Made by a program: the position numbers and the translations under genes
Source of the DNA: Bacteroidales bacterium
GTDB lineage: Bacteria > Bacteroidota > Bacteroidia > Bacteroidales > Muribaculaceae
Assembly: GCA_014800845.1 (NCBI GenBank)
Contig: JAAVFJ010000068.1
Span: 1 to 64,000 of the forward strand
Reading direction: 5' to 3'
DNA length: 64,000 nt
Notes under the pieces: generated by a model
Databases searched by the model: none
Seen by the model: the letters and a program-made list of their open reading frames with translations, nothing else
Told to the model about the DNA's origin: nothing
Shown here: in pieces, positions 8,921 through 17,203 of the stretch
How the letters are laid out: every line of letters begins with the position of its first letter
Numbering within the stretch: position 1 is the stretch's first letter

Positions 8921-10288
8921 ATGAATACCTTTTTTTTACCCGATAACGAGAAAAATTGCACAGTCACCAAAAAAGTGCGCATCGAAACTTACGGTTGCCA
9001 GATGAATGTGGCTGATTCTGAGGTAGTTGCTACCATGATGGGCATGGCCGGCTATTCTTTGACCGAAAATGACTCCGAAGCCGCCGCCGTGCTCATCAAC
9101 ACCTGCTCCATCCGCGACAACGCCGAGCAGAAGATTTATTCACGCCTGGCCTACTGGAACTCCATGCGTCGCCGCCTGGGGCGTCACATAATAATCGGCG
9201 TAATCGGCTGCATGGCCGAACGCCTTAAGCAAGAGCTCATTGACAACCACGGCGTGGACCTCGTGGCCGGCCCCGACGCCTACCTCGATCTCCCCTCACT
9301 GGTGGCATCGGCCGAGACCGGCAACCCCGCCATCAACATAAACCTCTCTACCACCGAGACCTATCGCGACATAATCCCCACACGCATAGCCGCCGGAATC
9401 TCAGGCTTCATCTCAATCATGCGCGGATGCAACAATTTCTGCTCCTACTGCATAGTGCCCTACACACGCGGACGCGAGCGCTCGCGCGAACCTCGTTCCA
9501 TCCTGGCCGAACTCGCCGACCTGCGCGAACGCGGCTTCAAGGAGGTGACCCTGCTGGGCCAGAACGTCAACAGCTACCGCTTCACCGACCCCGACACCGG
9601 AAAAGTGACCGACTTCACCACCCTGCTCACCGAAGTGGCCGACGCTGCCCCCGACATGCGCATACGCTTCACCACCTCTCACCCCAAAGACATGACCGAC
9701 GAGACGCTCCACGCCATAGCCTCCCGCCCCAACATAGCCCGCCACATCCACCTGCCCGTGCAGAGCGGCAGCAACGCCGTGCTCAAAGCCATGAACCGCA
9801 AATACACCCGCGAATGGTACATGGACCGCGTGGAGGCCATACGCCGCATCATCCCCGGCTGCGGACTCAGCTCCGACCTGTTCTGCGGCTTCCACTCCGA
9901 GAGCGAGGAAGACTTCGAGCAGACCCTGTCGCTGATGCGCGAAGCCGCCTTCGACTCCTCATTCCTCTTCAAATACTCCGAACGCCCCGGCACCTACGCC
10001 TCCAAGCACCTGCCCGACAACATCTCCGAAGAGGTTAAGATAGAGCGACTTAACCGCATGATAGCGCTCCAGAACGAACTCTCACTGGCCTCCAACCGCG
10101 CCGACATAGGCAAAGAGGTGGAAGTGCTGGTCGAGGGACGCTCCAAGCGCTCCGCCGACGACCTGTTCGGCCGCACCTCCCAAAACAAGGTAGTAGTCTT
10201 CCCCGCCGCCGGCGCCCGCCGAGGCGAAACCGTCCGCGTCCGCATCACCGACGCCACCTCCGCCACCCTCCTCGGCCACCGCATCTGA
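8921..10288 (+). CDS. miaB: MiaB, tRNA-2-methylthio-N6-dimethylallyladenosine synthase
   Basis: This 455-residue radical SAM methylthiotransferase adds the 2-methylthio group to i6A37 of tRNAs reading UNN codons. Three parts are visible. The N-terminal domain has three cysteines for one iron-sulfur cluster (TYGCQMNVADSE, NTCSIRDNAEQ, GVIGCMAERLK). The radical SAM core has RGCNNFCSYCIVPYTRGRE (CxxxCxxC). A C-terminal TRAM domain runs through about the last 65 residues. The start is at the ATG following the promoter rather than 8861. Length is normal. It is followed by a GGGTTAAGGG repeat tract. Confidence 0.95.
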   Translation: MNTFFLPDNEKNCTVTKKVRIETYGCQMNVADSEVVATMMGMAGYSLTENDSEAAAVLINTCSIRDNAEQKIYSRLAYWNSMRRRLGRHIIIGVIGCMAERLKQELIDNHGVDLVAGPDAYLDLPSLVASAETGNPAININLSTTETYRDIIPTRIAAGISGFISIMRGCNNFCSYCIVPYTRGRERSREPRSILAELADLRERGFKEVTLLGQNVNSYRFTDPDTGKVTDFTTLLTEVADAAPDMRIRFTTSHPKDMTDETLHAIASRPNIARHIHLPVQSGSNAVLKAMNRKYTREWYMDRVEAIRRIIPGCGLSSDLFCGFHSESEEDFEQTLSLMREAAFDSSFLFKYSERPGTYASKHLPDNISEEVKIERLNRMIALQNELSLASNRADIGKEVEVLVEGRSKRSADDLFGRTSQNKVVVFPAAGARRGETVRVRITDATSATLLGHRI

Positions 10289-10331
10289 TGGGTTAAGGGT
10301 TAAGGGTTACGGGTTAAGGGTGATGGGTTGC
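10289..10331. repeat. GGGTTAAGGG short tandem repeat tract
   Basis: Immediately after the miaB stop is a run of imperfect GGGTTAAGGGTTA(C)GGG units. The complementary CCCATAACCC/CCCTTAACCC form occurs at 10776-10829, so the two tracts are inverted relative to each other around the broken four-helix-bundle gene. Confidence 0.6.
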
Positions 10332-10404
10332 GGCACCTCTGTACACACTCTGAGACCTCTCTTGACAGAGTAAGCAAATTTTCATTAATAATTAAATTTT
10401 TAAT

Positions 10405-10788
10405 ATGGGTTATTCTTTATCTTTTGAGAAGCTTGAGGTTTATCAACTTTCTCGCAGTTTGGTGAAATGGGTGTACCGCGTCACGTCATCCTTTCCTGAA
10501 CATCAACGCTTTAGTTTGATAAATCAGCTTCAGCGTGCCGCTGTATCCGTAGCTTCAAACATAGCTGAAGGAAGCGGGCGGCAACACTCAAAAGATAAGG
10601 TCCATTTCATTCATATAGCTTACGGCAGTTTAATGGAGGTATATTGCCAATTGCAGATATAGTTAGATTTAGGCTATATCTCAGCGGAAGACATGGCTTT
10701 CATCAAACCTCATATACTTCAAATAAGCAGAATGTTATCAGGATTAAGAAAAGCCTTAATGGCAGTCCCCGCCCCCCATAACCCATAA
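10405..10788 (+). pseudogene. Four-helix-bundle (23S rRNA IVS-type) protein, broken by an in-frame stop
   Basis: The first 85 residues are a clear four-helix-bundle protein of the 23S rRNA intervening-sequence type: SFEKLEVYQLSRSLVKWVY, INQLQRAAVSVASNIAEG and LMEVYCQLQI. A TAG at 10660-10662 then interrupts it. The same frame continues after the stop with LDLGYISAEDMAFIKPHILQ and ends at TAA 10786-10788, inside the neighbouring CCCATAACCC repeat. Both halves together have the length expected for the family, so one nonsense change explains the break. The family function is unknown. Readthrough or a sequencing error cannot be excluded. A related but longer protein is encoded at 57776-58324. Confidence 0.8.
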
Positions 10789-10829
10789 CCCTTAACCCAT
10801 AACCCTTAACCCATAACCCATAACCCCTA
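10776..10829. repeat. CCCATAACCC/CCCTTAACCC tandem repeat tract
   Basis: Seven or so imperfect units of CCCATAA or CCCTTAA lie between the broken four-helix-bundle gene and the 3' end of the GH3 gene. They complement the tract at 10289-10331 and resemble the one at 23731-23765. Confidence 0.6.
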
Positions 10830-12362
10830 CTCGAACTCGGCAAGCCGGGGGGCGGTGGGGCAGAGGCGGGGGATTTTGCGCTGGCCGCCGAGCTTGCCGT
10901 TGCCGTGGGTGGCGAGCCAGTGGGCGAAATGGCCTCGCAGCATCGGGCGCACCTGCGGCGCGTCCAGGAAGATGCCCCCGGCACGCTTCGCTTGGTAGTC
11001 GCTGTTCACCCGCTGCAGTTCGCGGTCAAGTACTGCGGCGAATTCACTGATGTCGCGCGGCTCACGGCTGAACTCAATCAGCCAGCGGTGACGCCCGCGG
11101 CGACCGTCGGCAGCGTAGACGGGCCCCGCAGTGTAATTCTCCACCGCAGCCCCCGTCAGGCTACAGGCTTCAGCCATAGCCCGCTCGGCATTGTGCTCCA
11201 TCAGCTCCTCGCCAAAAGCATTGATGAAACTCTTCGTGCGCCCCGCAATCACAAATTTCGGAGGGAGCAGCGACGTGAAGCGCACCGTGTCCCCTATGGA
11301 ATAGCGCAGCAGACCATTCACACTGCTGATTATCAGCGCATAAGTGCGTCCCGTCTGCACCTGCTCGATGCCCACAGGCTCACCCCATTCACCATCATTG
11401 CCCATAGGCGCAAACTCAAAATAGACACCGCGGTCAATCAGCAACTGCAGCGACCGGTCATCAAAATCAGTCTGCACGCCGAAGAAACCCTCCGACGCAT
11501 TATAAGTCTCCAGGAAGTGCATCTTCCCTCCGTCAGTAAAACTCTCATACTCACTCCGATAGGGTGCAAAACTGATGCCGCCGTGGAAGAACACCTCCAG
11601 CCCCGGCCACACATCCTGCAGACACCCTTTGCCCGTCTGCTCCAGCACACGCCGCAGCAGAATCAGAAACCAGGAGGGCACGCCGCTCAGCGAGGTAATA
11701 GGCTGGCGCGTGGCAGCCTCCACGAGCCTCGGCAGTTTCTGCTCCCAGTCAGCCATCAGCGCCAGCTCCTTGGCAGGCGTACGCATCATGGCACCCAGCG
11801 CCGGCGCGCGGTCTATCAGCGTAGCGCTGAGGTCCCCCACACGTATGCCGTGTCCCGGAGTGTCAGCCAGCTCATTGGCAAACGAACCGCCCAGAATCAG
11901 CGCCTTACCCGAAAAGAGCCGCGACTCCGGATTGAGCCGCAAGTAAGAAGCCACAGCATCGGCCGAGCCCGCGAAATGATTCAGCCGCAGCGAAGCGTCA
12001 GTGACAGGTATATACTTCGACTTACCCCCGCTCGTGCCGCTGCTCTGCGCGAAATTGCGGCAACGCCCCGGCCACATCACATTCCTCTCGCCGCGCACCA
12101 TGCGCAGCGTCAGCTCCCTGACATCCTCATACTCACTCACCGGCACCCGCTCAGCGTAGGCCCTGCGCAGACTCTCATCGCCCGGAGCCGTCAGCCGGCT
12201 TAACTCCAGCCTGCGCCCCTGCTCAGTGGCGGCAACGCGCGTGAGCAGCTTGCGGAGCACCTCAGATTGAGTACGCTCCGCCACCCCCGGCTCCGCCCAA
12301 GCATCCATGCGCCGGGCCAGCCTGCTGAAATAGCCCCTCACGGCCCAAGTCAGATTTATCAT
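10827..12362 (-). CDS. GH3 auxin-responsive-promoter-like acyl-adenylating enzyme
   Basis: The 511-residue protein belongs to the GH3 branch of the acyl-adenylate (ANL-like) superfamily. It has the phosphate-binding block FAQSSGTSGGKSKYIPVT near residues 107-124, a middle segment with FLETYNASEGFFGVQ, and RYSIGDTVRFTS before a mobile C-terminal domain. In plants these enzymes ligate amino acids to auxin or jasmonate. Bacterial members are common in Bacteroidetes, and their substrate is unknown. No signal peptide is seen. It stands alone, with its own promoter upstream and a toxin-antitoxin pair divergent from it. Confidence 0.85.
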   Translation of the reverse strand: MINLTWAVRGYFSRLARRMDAWAEPGVAERTQSEVLRKLLTRVAATEQGRRLELSRLTAPGDESLRRAYAERVPVSEYEDVRELTLRMVRGERNVMWPGRCRNFAQSSGTSGGKSKYIPVTDASLRLNHFAGSADAVASYLRLNPESRLFSGKALILGGSFANELADTPGHGIRVGDLSATLIDRAPALGAMMRTPAKELALMADWEQKLPRLVEAATRQPITSLSGVPSWFLILLRRVLEQTGKGCLQDVWPGLEVFFHGGISFAPYRSEYESFTDGGKMHFLETYNASEGFFGVQTDFDDRSLQLLIDRGVYFEFAPMGNDGEWGEPVGIEQVQTGRTYALIISSVNGLLRYSIGDTVRFTSLLPPKFVIAGRTKSFINAFGEELMEHNAERAMAEACSLTGAAVENYTAGPVYAADGRRGRHRWLIEFSREPRDISEFAAVLDRELQRVNSDYQAKRAGGIFLDAPQVRPMLRGHFAHWLATHGNGKLGGQRKIPRLCPTAPRLAEFE

Positions 12363-12388
12363 AATGAGAAATGCAAGAAACTATACCG

Positions 12389-12396
12389 CAAAATTA
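12389..12396 (-). promoter_or_regulatory. Putative -7 box for the GH3 gene
   Basis: Read on the minus strand the sequence is TAATTTTG, an exact TAnnTTTG match, 27 bases before the GH3 start codon. No convincing TTG lies at the expected distance. Confidence 0.45.
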
Positions 12397-12559
12397 AAAA
12401 TTTATTTTGGTAAACCGAAATTAAAACCCAACTTTGCCGCGGGCGCACTCCAGTGTCAGCCGCGTGGCTTCGAAGAGGACTCTCTGCGTCGGCATCAAAA
12501 ATTTTTACAATGTCTTCTCCCCAAAAAATCGATAGAATCAACTTTTATTCATTTTAAAT

Positions 12560-12591
12560 GTTGTATAATTGAACAACCTTTTGTAATTTCG
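12560..12591 (+). promoter_or_regulatory. Promoter with inverted repeat for the toxin-antitoxin operon
   Basis: TTG at 12561-12563, 20 bases, then TAATTTCG at 12584-12591 fit the Bacteroidota promoter with one mismatch. GTTGT (12560-12564) and ACAAC (12573-12577) form an inverted repeat over the -33 region, a likely operator for autoregulation by the XRE antitoxin. The box ends only four bases before the toxin ATG (12596), which predicts a leaderless or nearly leaderless mRNA. Confidence 0.5.
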
Positions 12592-12595
12592 CGGC

Positions 12596-12934
12596 ATGAT
12601 ACGAGAAATTATAGCCTATAAGGACTATTATCGTGACTTCATGGCTAAACTCAGCGATAAGGAGCAATTTAAAATTAGAAGAGCCCTATTGTTGTTCTCT
12701 GATACTGAAAGGATTCCTACTCATTTCATTAAGTATATTGAAGAGGATATTTATGAATTCCGAGTTAATTATGGAAACAATGAATTCAGAATCTTCTTCA
12801 TTTATGACGGTGATAAACTGGTGATTTTATTTAATGCCTTCAGAAAGAAAACACAAAAGACTCCAAGAAGTGAAATTGCAAAGGCAAAAAGACTTAAGAA
12901 AGAATATTATGAAGACAAAAATGCAAACATATAA
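12596..12934 (+). CDS. RelE/HigB-type toxin
   Basis: The 112-residue protein has the RelE/ParE-fold pattern: helix-rich start (YKDYYRDFMAKLSDKEQFKIRRAL), then beta strands IYEFRVNYGNNEFRIFFIY and LVILFNAFRKKTQKTP, ending in a basic helix. This is the phage-derived Gp49/HigB subgroup, which cleaves mRNA on the ribosome. The basic residues of the RxxxxxxxFRIFF and FRKKTQKTP blocks are in the expected active-site region. The antitoxin follows, overlapping by 26 bases. Toxin-first order is typical of HigBA. The gene is AT-rich relative to its neighbours, consistent with horizontal acquisition. Confidence 0.85.
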   Translation: MIREIIAYKDYYRDFMAKLSDKEQFKIRRALLLFSDTERIPTHFIKYIEEDIYEFRVNYGNNEFRIFFIYDGDKLVILFNAFRKKTQKTPRSEIAKAKRLKKEYYEDKNANI

Positions 12935-13199
12935 TGTCAGTGAAGAACTCAATCAGGTTTTCGGTGCCCCCGGCTCTGAGAGTCGCAGATATGCCGAAAA
13001 TCAGGCTTGGGAAGAATACAACGCCCAAATCTTGCTTGATGCACGCAAAGAGGCGGGTATGACTCAATCTGAACTGGCCGAAAAGATAGGGACAGACAAG
13101 AGCTATATTTCCCGCGTGGAACGGGGTCTCACGATCCCTTCAATTTCTACGTTCTATCGTATGGTCTCGGCCATGGGGCTGACCGTGGAGTTGCGATGA
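12909..13199 (+). CDS. HigA-like XRE-family antitoxin
   Basis: This 96-residue protein carries a helix-turn-helix at about residues 40-92: ARKEAGMTQSELAEKIGTDK, then SYISRVERGLTIPSISTF. It is the expected antitoxin, neutralising the preceding toxin and repressing their shared promoter. The track ORF begins further upstream inside the toxin gene; I take the ATG at 12909, while 12921 (MQTYNVSEEL) is an equally reasonable start. The N-terminal 35 residues probably form the toxin-binding part. Confidence 0.85.
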   Translation: MKTKMQTYNVSEELNQVFGAPGSESRRYAENQAWEEYNAQILLDARKEAGMTQSELAEKIGTDKSYISRVERGLTIPSISTFYRMVSAMGLTVELR

Positions 13200-13226
13200 A
13201 ACTTGAAATGGAAATATAGCGGATTT

Positions 13227-13257
13227 TTGCGATTGTTAAGAAATTTTCTTACCTTTG
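13227..13257 (+). promoter_or_regulatory. Promoter for the GatB/YqeY gene
   Basis: TTG at 13227-13229, 20 bases, TACCTTTG at 13250-13257: a clean Bacteroidota -33/-7 pair. It overlaps the first codon of the longer track ORF, which supports the internal start at 13333. Confidence 0.7.
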
Positions 13258-13332
13258 CGAGTTAAAATCAGGGGCTTGCCGGTGGACGGTTTGTACTGCC
13301 GGCGCTTCAGCCCTAAAAAAATTTACTACGTT

Positions 13333-13782
13333 ATGAATCTCTTTGACAAAGTAAGTGAAGACATACGCACTGCCATGCTCGCGCGCGACCGTGTGCGTCT
13401 CGAGGCCCTGCGCGGTGCCAAGAAGGAATTTCTTGAGGCTAAGACTGCCAAGGGTGCCGGCGGTGAGCTCACCGATGAGAAGGCTATTCAGATCATCACC
13501 AAGATGGTGAAGCAGCGCAAGGAGAGCGCTAAGATCTACACCGAAAATAACCGCCCCGAACTCGCTGAAAATGAGCTCGCTGAGGCTGCCGTGCTCGAGG
13601 AGTATCTGCCCGCGCGCCTCTCTGCCGAGGAGCTTGAGGCCGAGCTTCGCAAAATCATAGCCGAGGTGGGCGCCACCTCCATGAAGGAGATGGGCAAGGT
13701 GATGGGCGTGGCCTCAAAGGCTCTGGCCGGCCGCGCCGACGGACGCGAAATCAACATGAAAGTCAAGGAATTGCTCGGGTAA
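13333..13782 (+). CDS. GatB/YqeY domain protein
   Basis: The 149-residue protein is a stand-alone YqeY domain, the helical tRNA-binding tail found at the end of GatB in the amidotransferase complex. Features include LARDRVRLEALRGAKKEF and the C-terminal MKEMGKVMGVASKALAGRAD block, with a conserved EYLPARLS link. Its cellular role is not established; a link to aminoacyl-tRNA metabolism is suggested by the domain and by serS immediately downstream. The start at 13333 lies after the promoter at 13227-13257; the longer track ORF would begin inside it. Confidence 0.88.
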   Translation: MNLFDKVSEDIRTAMLARDRVRLEALRGAKKEFLEAKTAKGAGGELTDEKAIQIITKMVKQRKESAKIYTENNRPELAENELAEAAVLEEYLPARLSAEELEAELRKIIAEVGATSMKEMGKVMGVASKALAGRADGREINMKVKELLG

Positions 13783-13860
13783 GGTTTTAGGTGTTAGGGC
13801 CGCGGAGAACTCCGAGATCTCCGAGTACTCCGAGAACTCCCAACTCCCCACCCGAAAGCA
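13783..13860. repeat. Intergenic CTCCGAGAACTCCGAG repeat tract
   Basis: After the stop comes TTTTAGGTGTTAGG, then GGAGAACTCCGAGATCTCCGAGTACTCC-type units, each partly palindromic. The same family fills gaps at 22525-22700, 27640-27776, 35381-35438, 57674-57779 and 58330-58407. Confidence 0.65.
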
Positions 13861-13880
13861 AAAAACTAAATCGCAAGAAT

Positions 13881-15152
13881 ATGCTTACGCTTCAAGCCAT
13901 TAAGGAAAATCCCGAATATATCATTGAGCGCCTCGGTGTGAAAGGTTTCGATGCCCGTGCGCTCATAACCGAAATCATAGAGCTCGACAAGGAGCGCCGC
14001 GCTCTCCAGACCCGTTGCGACAACAATAATTCGCAACTCAATAAGCTTGCCGCCTCCATAGGTCAACTGATGAAGAGCGGTCAGCGCGACGAGGCCGAGA
14101 AGGTTAAGACTGAGGTGGCCGCTCTCAAGCAGAGCACCAAGGGGCTCACCGATCTGCTCGATGAGACTCAGGAGAAAATCACCAAGATTCTGCTCAACAT
14201 CCCCAACACCCCCTGCGAGGCTGTGCCCCACGGCAAAACGGCCGAAGACAACGTTGTGGAAAAGACCGGCGGCGTGATTCCCGAGCTTCCCGCCGATGCT
14301 CTCCCCCACTGGGAGCTGGCGCGCAAATATAACATAATAGACTGGGAATTAGGCGTAAAGGTTACCGGCGCCGGCTTCCCCTTCTATATCGGCAAGGGCG
14401 CACGCCTGCAGCGCGCTCTGCAGCAGTTCTTCCTCGACGAGGCCTGGAAGGCCGGCTACATTGAGGTGGAGCCCCCCTTCGTGGTCAACGAAGCCTCCGG
14501 CTACGGCACCGGTCAGCTCCCCGACAAGGAGGGGCAGATGTATCACGTCACCGTGGATGACCTCTACCTCATCCCCACCGCCGAGGTGCCCGTGACCAAC
14601 ATCTACCGCGACGTAATCATCCCCGCCGCCGAGCTCCCCAAAAAGAACTGCGCCTATTCCCCCTGCTGGCGCCGTGAGGCCGGCAGCTACGGCAAGGATG
14701 TGCGCGGCCTGAACCGCCTGCATCAGTTTGACAAGGTAGAGATAGTGCGCATAGAGCGTCCCGAGGACTCCTACGCTGCTCTCGAAGAGATGAAGGACCA
14801 TGTGCAGGGACTGCTTGAAAAACTCGGTCTGCCATGGCACATACTGCGTCTCTGCGGCGGCGACATGAGCTTCACCTCAGCCATCACCTTTGACTTCGAA
14901 GTCTTCTCAGCAGCCCAGAAGCGCTGGCTTGAAGTGAGCTCCGTCTCCAACTTCGAGAGCTATCAGGCCAACCGCCTCAAGTGCCGCTACCGCGATGCCG
15001 ACAAGAAGATTCACCTCTGCCACACGCTCAACGGTTCTGCCCTGGCGCTGCCCCGCATCGTAGCCGCTCTGCTCGAAAACAACCAGACCCCCGAGGGCAT
15101 CGTAATCCCCGAGTGTCTGCGCCCCTACACAGGCTTCGACATAATCGACTGA
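13881..15152 (+). CDS. serS: Seryl-tRNA synthetase
   Basis: The 423-residue class II synthetase charges tRNASer (and tRNASec where present) with serine. Residues about 25-105 form the long antiparallel coiled coil that grips the tRNA variable arm. The catalytic core shows motif 2 (SPCWRREAGSYGKDVRGL) and motif 3 (LNGSALALPRIVAALLENNQ), plus the TAEVPVTN serine-site loop. The track ORF starts 30 residues earlier within the repeat tract; the ATG at 13881 (MLTLQAIKENPEY) is the family start. A pseudokinase gene follows after 39 bases. Confidence 0.96.
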   Translation: MLTLQAIKENPEYIIERLGVKGFDARALITEIIELDKERRALQTRCDNNNSQLNKLAASIGQLMKSGQRDEAEKVKTEVAALKQSTKGLTDLLDETQEKITKILLNIPNTPCEAVPHGKTAEDNVVEKTGGVIPELPADALPHWELARKYNIIDWELGVKVTGAGFPFYIGKGARLQRALQQFFLDEAWKAGYIEVEPPFVVNEASGYGTGQLPDKEGQMYHVTVDDLYLIPTAEVPVTNIYRDVIIPAAELPKKNCAYSPCWRREAGSYGKDVRGLNRLHQFDKVEIVRIERPEDSYAALEEMKDHVQGLLEKLGLPWHILRLCGGDMSFTSAITFDFEVFSAAQKRWLEVSSVSNFESYQANRLKCRYRDADKKIHLCHTLNGSALALPRIVAALLENNQTPEGIVIPECLRPYTGFDIID

Positions 15153-15191
15153 GCCTAAACCAGATACATACCCCTTAAAACTCTCATCCCT

Positions 15192-15965
15192 ATGCAACCC
15201 TACATCAGTAAAGGCGAAAAGAAAATAGAAATCAATGACCCCTCAGGAAAGTGGACCGACATGACCCTGCTGCCCGAATGGGAAGAGGAATTTTACGATG
15301 TCTTCACGGCCCGCAAACATGGCAAATGGGTCATGCTCAAAGCCCTGAAAAAGCAATTTGCCGACGACCCGAAGTATCGCAAGCACATGGAGCGAGAGTT
15401 TGAGACGCGCTACAATCTGGCTCATCCCAATGTGGTGATGGTCAATGACTTCGAAATGATTCCCGGCATAGGTATGGCCATGATTTTCGACGATGCCTAC
15501 GGCTACTCCCTGCGTCGCCTCATAGAGGAGCACCGCCTGACGCCCCGCATAGTCCACCGCCTCGAGACCCAGCTGCTCGACGCGCTGGACTATATCCAGG
15601 AGCACCACGTGGTGCACTACCCTATCACCCCGGACAACATCATCTTCACCGAATACAACGAGAACCTCAAGCTCATCAACGTGGGCTACGACCAGCGCGA
15701 CGAGCTCTCCTCCCAGGACACTGCCGAAGACATCCGTCAGTATGGCCTGGTGCTCGGCGAAGTCCTTGACAACCTCCCCACCAGCCTGCCGCGCCTGCGC
15801 CGCATCTCGCGTGTGGCCGCCGCCTCCGACCCCATACGCCGCTACCGCTCAGTGGCCGACCTGCGTCTGGCCATAGAGAAGCGCTCCATGACCACGATCT
15901 ATGTTGCCATAATAATCTTCATAGTCCTCATGACCACGCTTCTCTGCTACCTTGCGTGGCACTAA
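15192..15965 (+). CDS. Membrane-anchored protein-kinase-like protein, predicted pseudokinase
   Basis: The 257-residue protein has a eukaryotic-type kinase fold. Visible are a VAIK-like Lys (WVMLKALKK, about residue 50), a possible helix-C Glu (EREFETRYNLAHPNVV) and the catalytic-loop position VVHYPITPDNIIF. There HRDLKPxN is replaced by HYPITPDN, losing the catalytic Asp and Lys. The DFG position reads NVG, losing the magnesium Asp. No glycine-rich loop is visible. The C-terminus is one membrane helix (IYVAIIIFIVLMTTLLCYLA) with almost no tail, so the domain faces the cytoplasm as a tail-anchored protein. Expected role is nucleotide or partner binding rather than phosphotransfer. It lies between serS and a GNAT-like gene in one likely operon. 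Confidence 0.75.
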   Translation: MQPYISKGEKKIEINDPSGKWTDMTLLPEWEEEFYDVFTARKHGKWVMLKALKKQFADDPKYRKHMEREFETRYNLAHPNVVMVNDFEMIPGIGMAMIFDDAYGYSLRRLIEEHRLTPRIVHRLETQLLDALDYIQEHHVVHYPITPDNIIFTEYNENLKLINVGYDQRDELSSQDTAEDIRQYGLVLGEVLDNLPTSLPRLRRISRVAAASDPIRRYRSVADLRLAIEKRSMTTIYVAIIIFIVLMTTLLCYLAWH

Positions 15966-15987
15966 TTCCCTTTAACCAAAGACTCTT

Positions 15988-17121
15988 ATGATAACCATAC
16001 GCGAGATACCCGCGACCCCCTCGGCTCTCAAAAAGTTCACTCAGTTTCAGATTGATCTCTACGAGGGCAACCCCTACTTCGTCCCCCCATTGGTGAGCGA
16101 TGATGTCAACACCCTGATGCCCTCGCGCAACCCCGCTTTCGATTTCTGCGAAGCGGCCTACTTCATGGCTTACGACGACAGCGGCAACCCCGTGGGGCGC
16201 ATAGCCGCCATAATCAACCGCCAGGTCAACGAAAAGAATGGCGAGAAGAACGCCCGCTTCGGCTTCATCGACTTCATAGATGACCCCGAGGTGAGCCGTG
16301 CTCTGCTCAGCGCCGCCGAGGATTGGGCGCGCTCCAAGGGTATGGAGACCATAATCGGCCCCCTGGGCTTCACCGACCTGGACCACGAAGGGATGCTCAC
16401 CGACGGCTACGAAGAGCTCTCGACCATGGCCACCATCTACAACTATCCCTACTACGTGAAGCACATAGAGGCCCTGGGCTACACCAAGGCCAACACATGG
16501 CTGGAATACGTGATGGATGTGCCCGAAAAAATCCCCGAGAAGTATGACCGCATAGCCGACATAGTAAAGAAAAAATTCGGCCTGCGAGTGCTCAAATACA
16601 CCTCTCGCAAGAAAATCAAGCAGGAATATGGCCACGCACTCTTCGAGCTCATAAATGAGGCCTACGCCGACCTCTACGGCTACTCCACGCTGACCCCGCG
16701 TCAGATTGATTACTATGTGAACCAATACATCTCGCTCCTCAATCTCGACCTCGTGACCCTCGTGGTCGACGCCGACGACAAGCTCGTAGGGGTAGGCATC
16801 TCCATGCAGAGCATGAGCCGCGCCCTGCAAAAGAGCCGCGGCAAGCTCTGGCCCTTCGGCTGGTATCATCTGCTCAAAGGACTCAAGGGGAAGAACGACA
16901 GAGTGGACCTGCTGCTCGTGGCCGTAAAACCTGAGTATCAGAGCAAAGGCGTGAATGCCCTCCTCTTCCAGGACCTCATACCGCAATACAACAAGTGTGG
17001 CTTCAAGTGGGCCGAAAGCAACCCCGAAATGGCCGAAAACACCAAGGTGCAGAGCCAGTGGAGCTACTTCACCCGCCGCCAGCACCGCGCACGAGCGGCC
17101 TATCAGAAATCATTGAACTAA
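15988..17121 (+). CDS. GNAT-superfamily-like protein of unknown substrate
   Basis: The 377-residue protein belongs to a conserved Bacteroidetes family of large GNAT-like proteins. It begins IREIPATPSALKKFTQFQ, followed by LYEGNPYFVPPL. The segment IIGPLGFTDLDHEGMLTDGY lies near residue 115. A second acetyltransferase-like half contains DRVDLLLVAVKPEYQSKGVN, the usual acyl-CoA-binding V-x-P-x-x-Q-x-x-G-x strand-helix. No signal peptide or membrane segment is seen. The substrate is not known. It starts 22 bases after the pseudokinase stop, so the two are probably co-transcribed, and ends just before an intrinsic terminator. Confidence 0.75.
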   Translation: MITIREIPATPSALKKFTQFQIDLYEGNPYFVPPLVSDDVNTLMPSRNPAFDFCEAAYFMAYDDSGNPVGRIAAIINRQVNEKNGEKNARFGFIDFIDDPEVSRALLSAAEDWARSKGMETIIGPLGFTDLDHEGMLTDGYEELSTMATIYNYPYYVKHIEALGYTKANTWLEYVMDVPEKIPEKYDRIADIVKKKFGLRVLKYTSRKKIKQEYGHALFELINEAYADLYGYSTLTPRQIDYYVNQYISLLNLDLVTLVVDADDKLVGVGISMQSMSRALQKSRGKLWPFGWYHLLKGLKGKNDRVDLLLVAVKPEYQSKGVNALLFQDLIPQYNKCGFKWAESNPEMAENTKVQSQWSYFTRRQHRARAAYQKSLN

Positions 17122-17131
17122 AATCTATAAC

Positions 17132-17164
17132 GGGGGCCGATTAAACTTTCGGCCCCTGATTTTG
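17132..17164 (+). terminator. Intrinsic terminator after the GNAT-like gene
   Basis: GGGGCCGA (17133-17140) pairs with TCGGCCCC (17149-17156) around an eight-base loop, followed by TGATTTTG. It ends the yqeY-serS-pseudokinase-GNAT transcription unit. Confidence 0.75.
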
Positions 17165-17203
17165 TTCAAAAAGGAAAGCGCCCTACCCGCGGAGTGCGGC
17201 TTA

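Noticed and set aside
9413-10038. Long antisense or frame-shifted ORFs inside miaB, and similar ones throughout GC-rich genes
   Set aside because: Composition is Gly/Val/His- or Arg/Pro-rich as expected of shadows in GC-rich DNA, and each lies entirely within a well-supported gene.
13255-13332. Longer starts for GatB/YqeY, and likewise for miaB, the CoA-transferase, porX, murG, ftsW and rsmH
   Set aside because: The extra residues overlap promoters, repeats or neighbouring genes and do not resemble the families.
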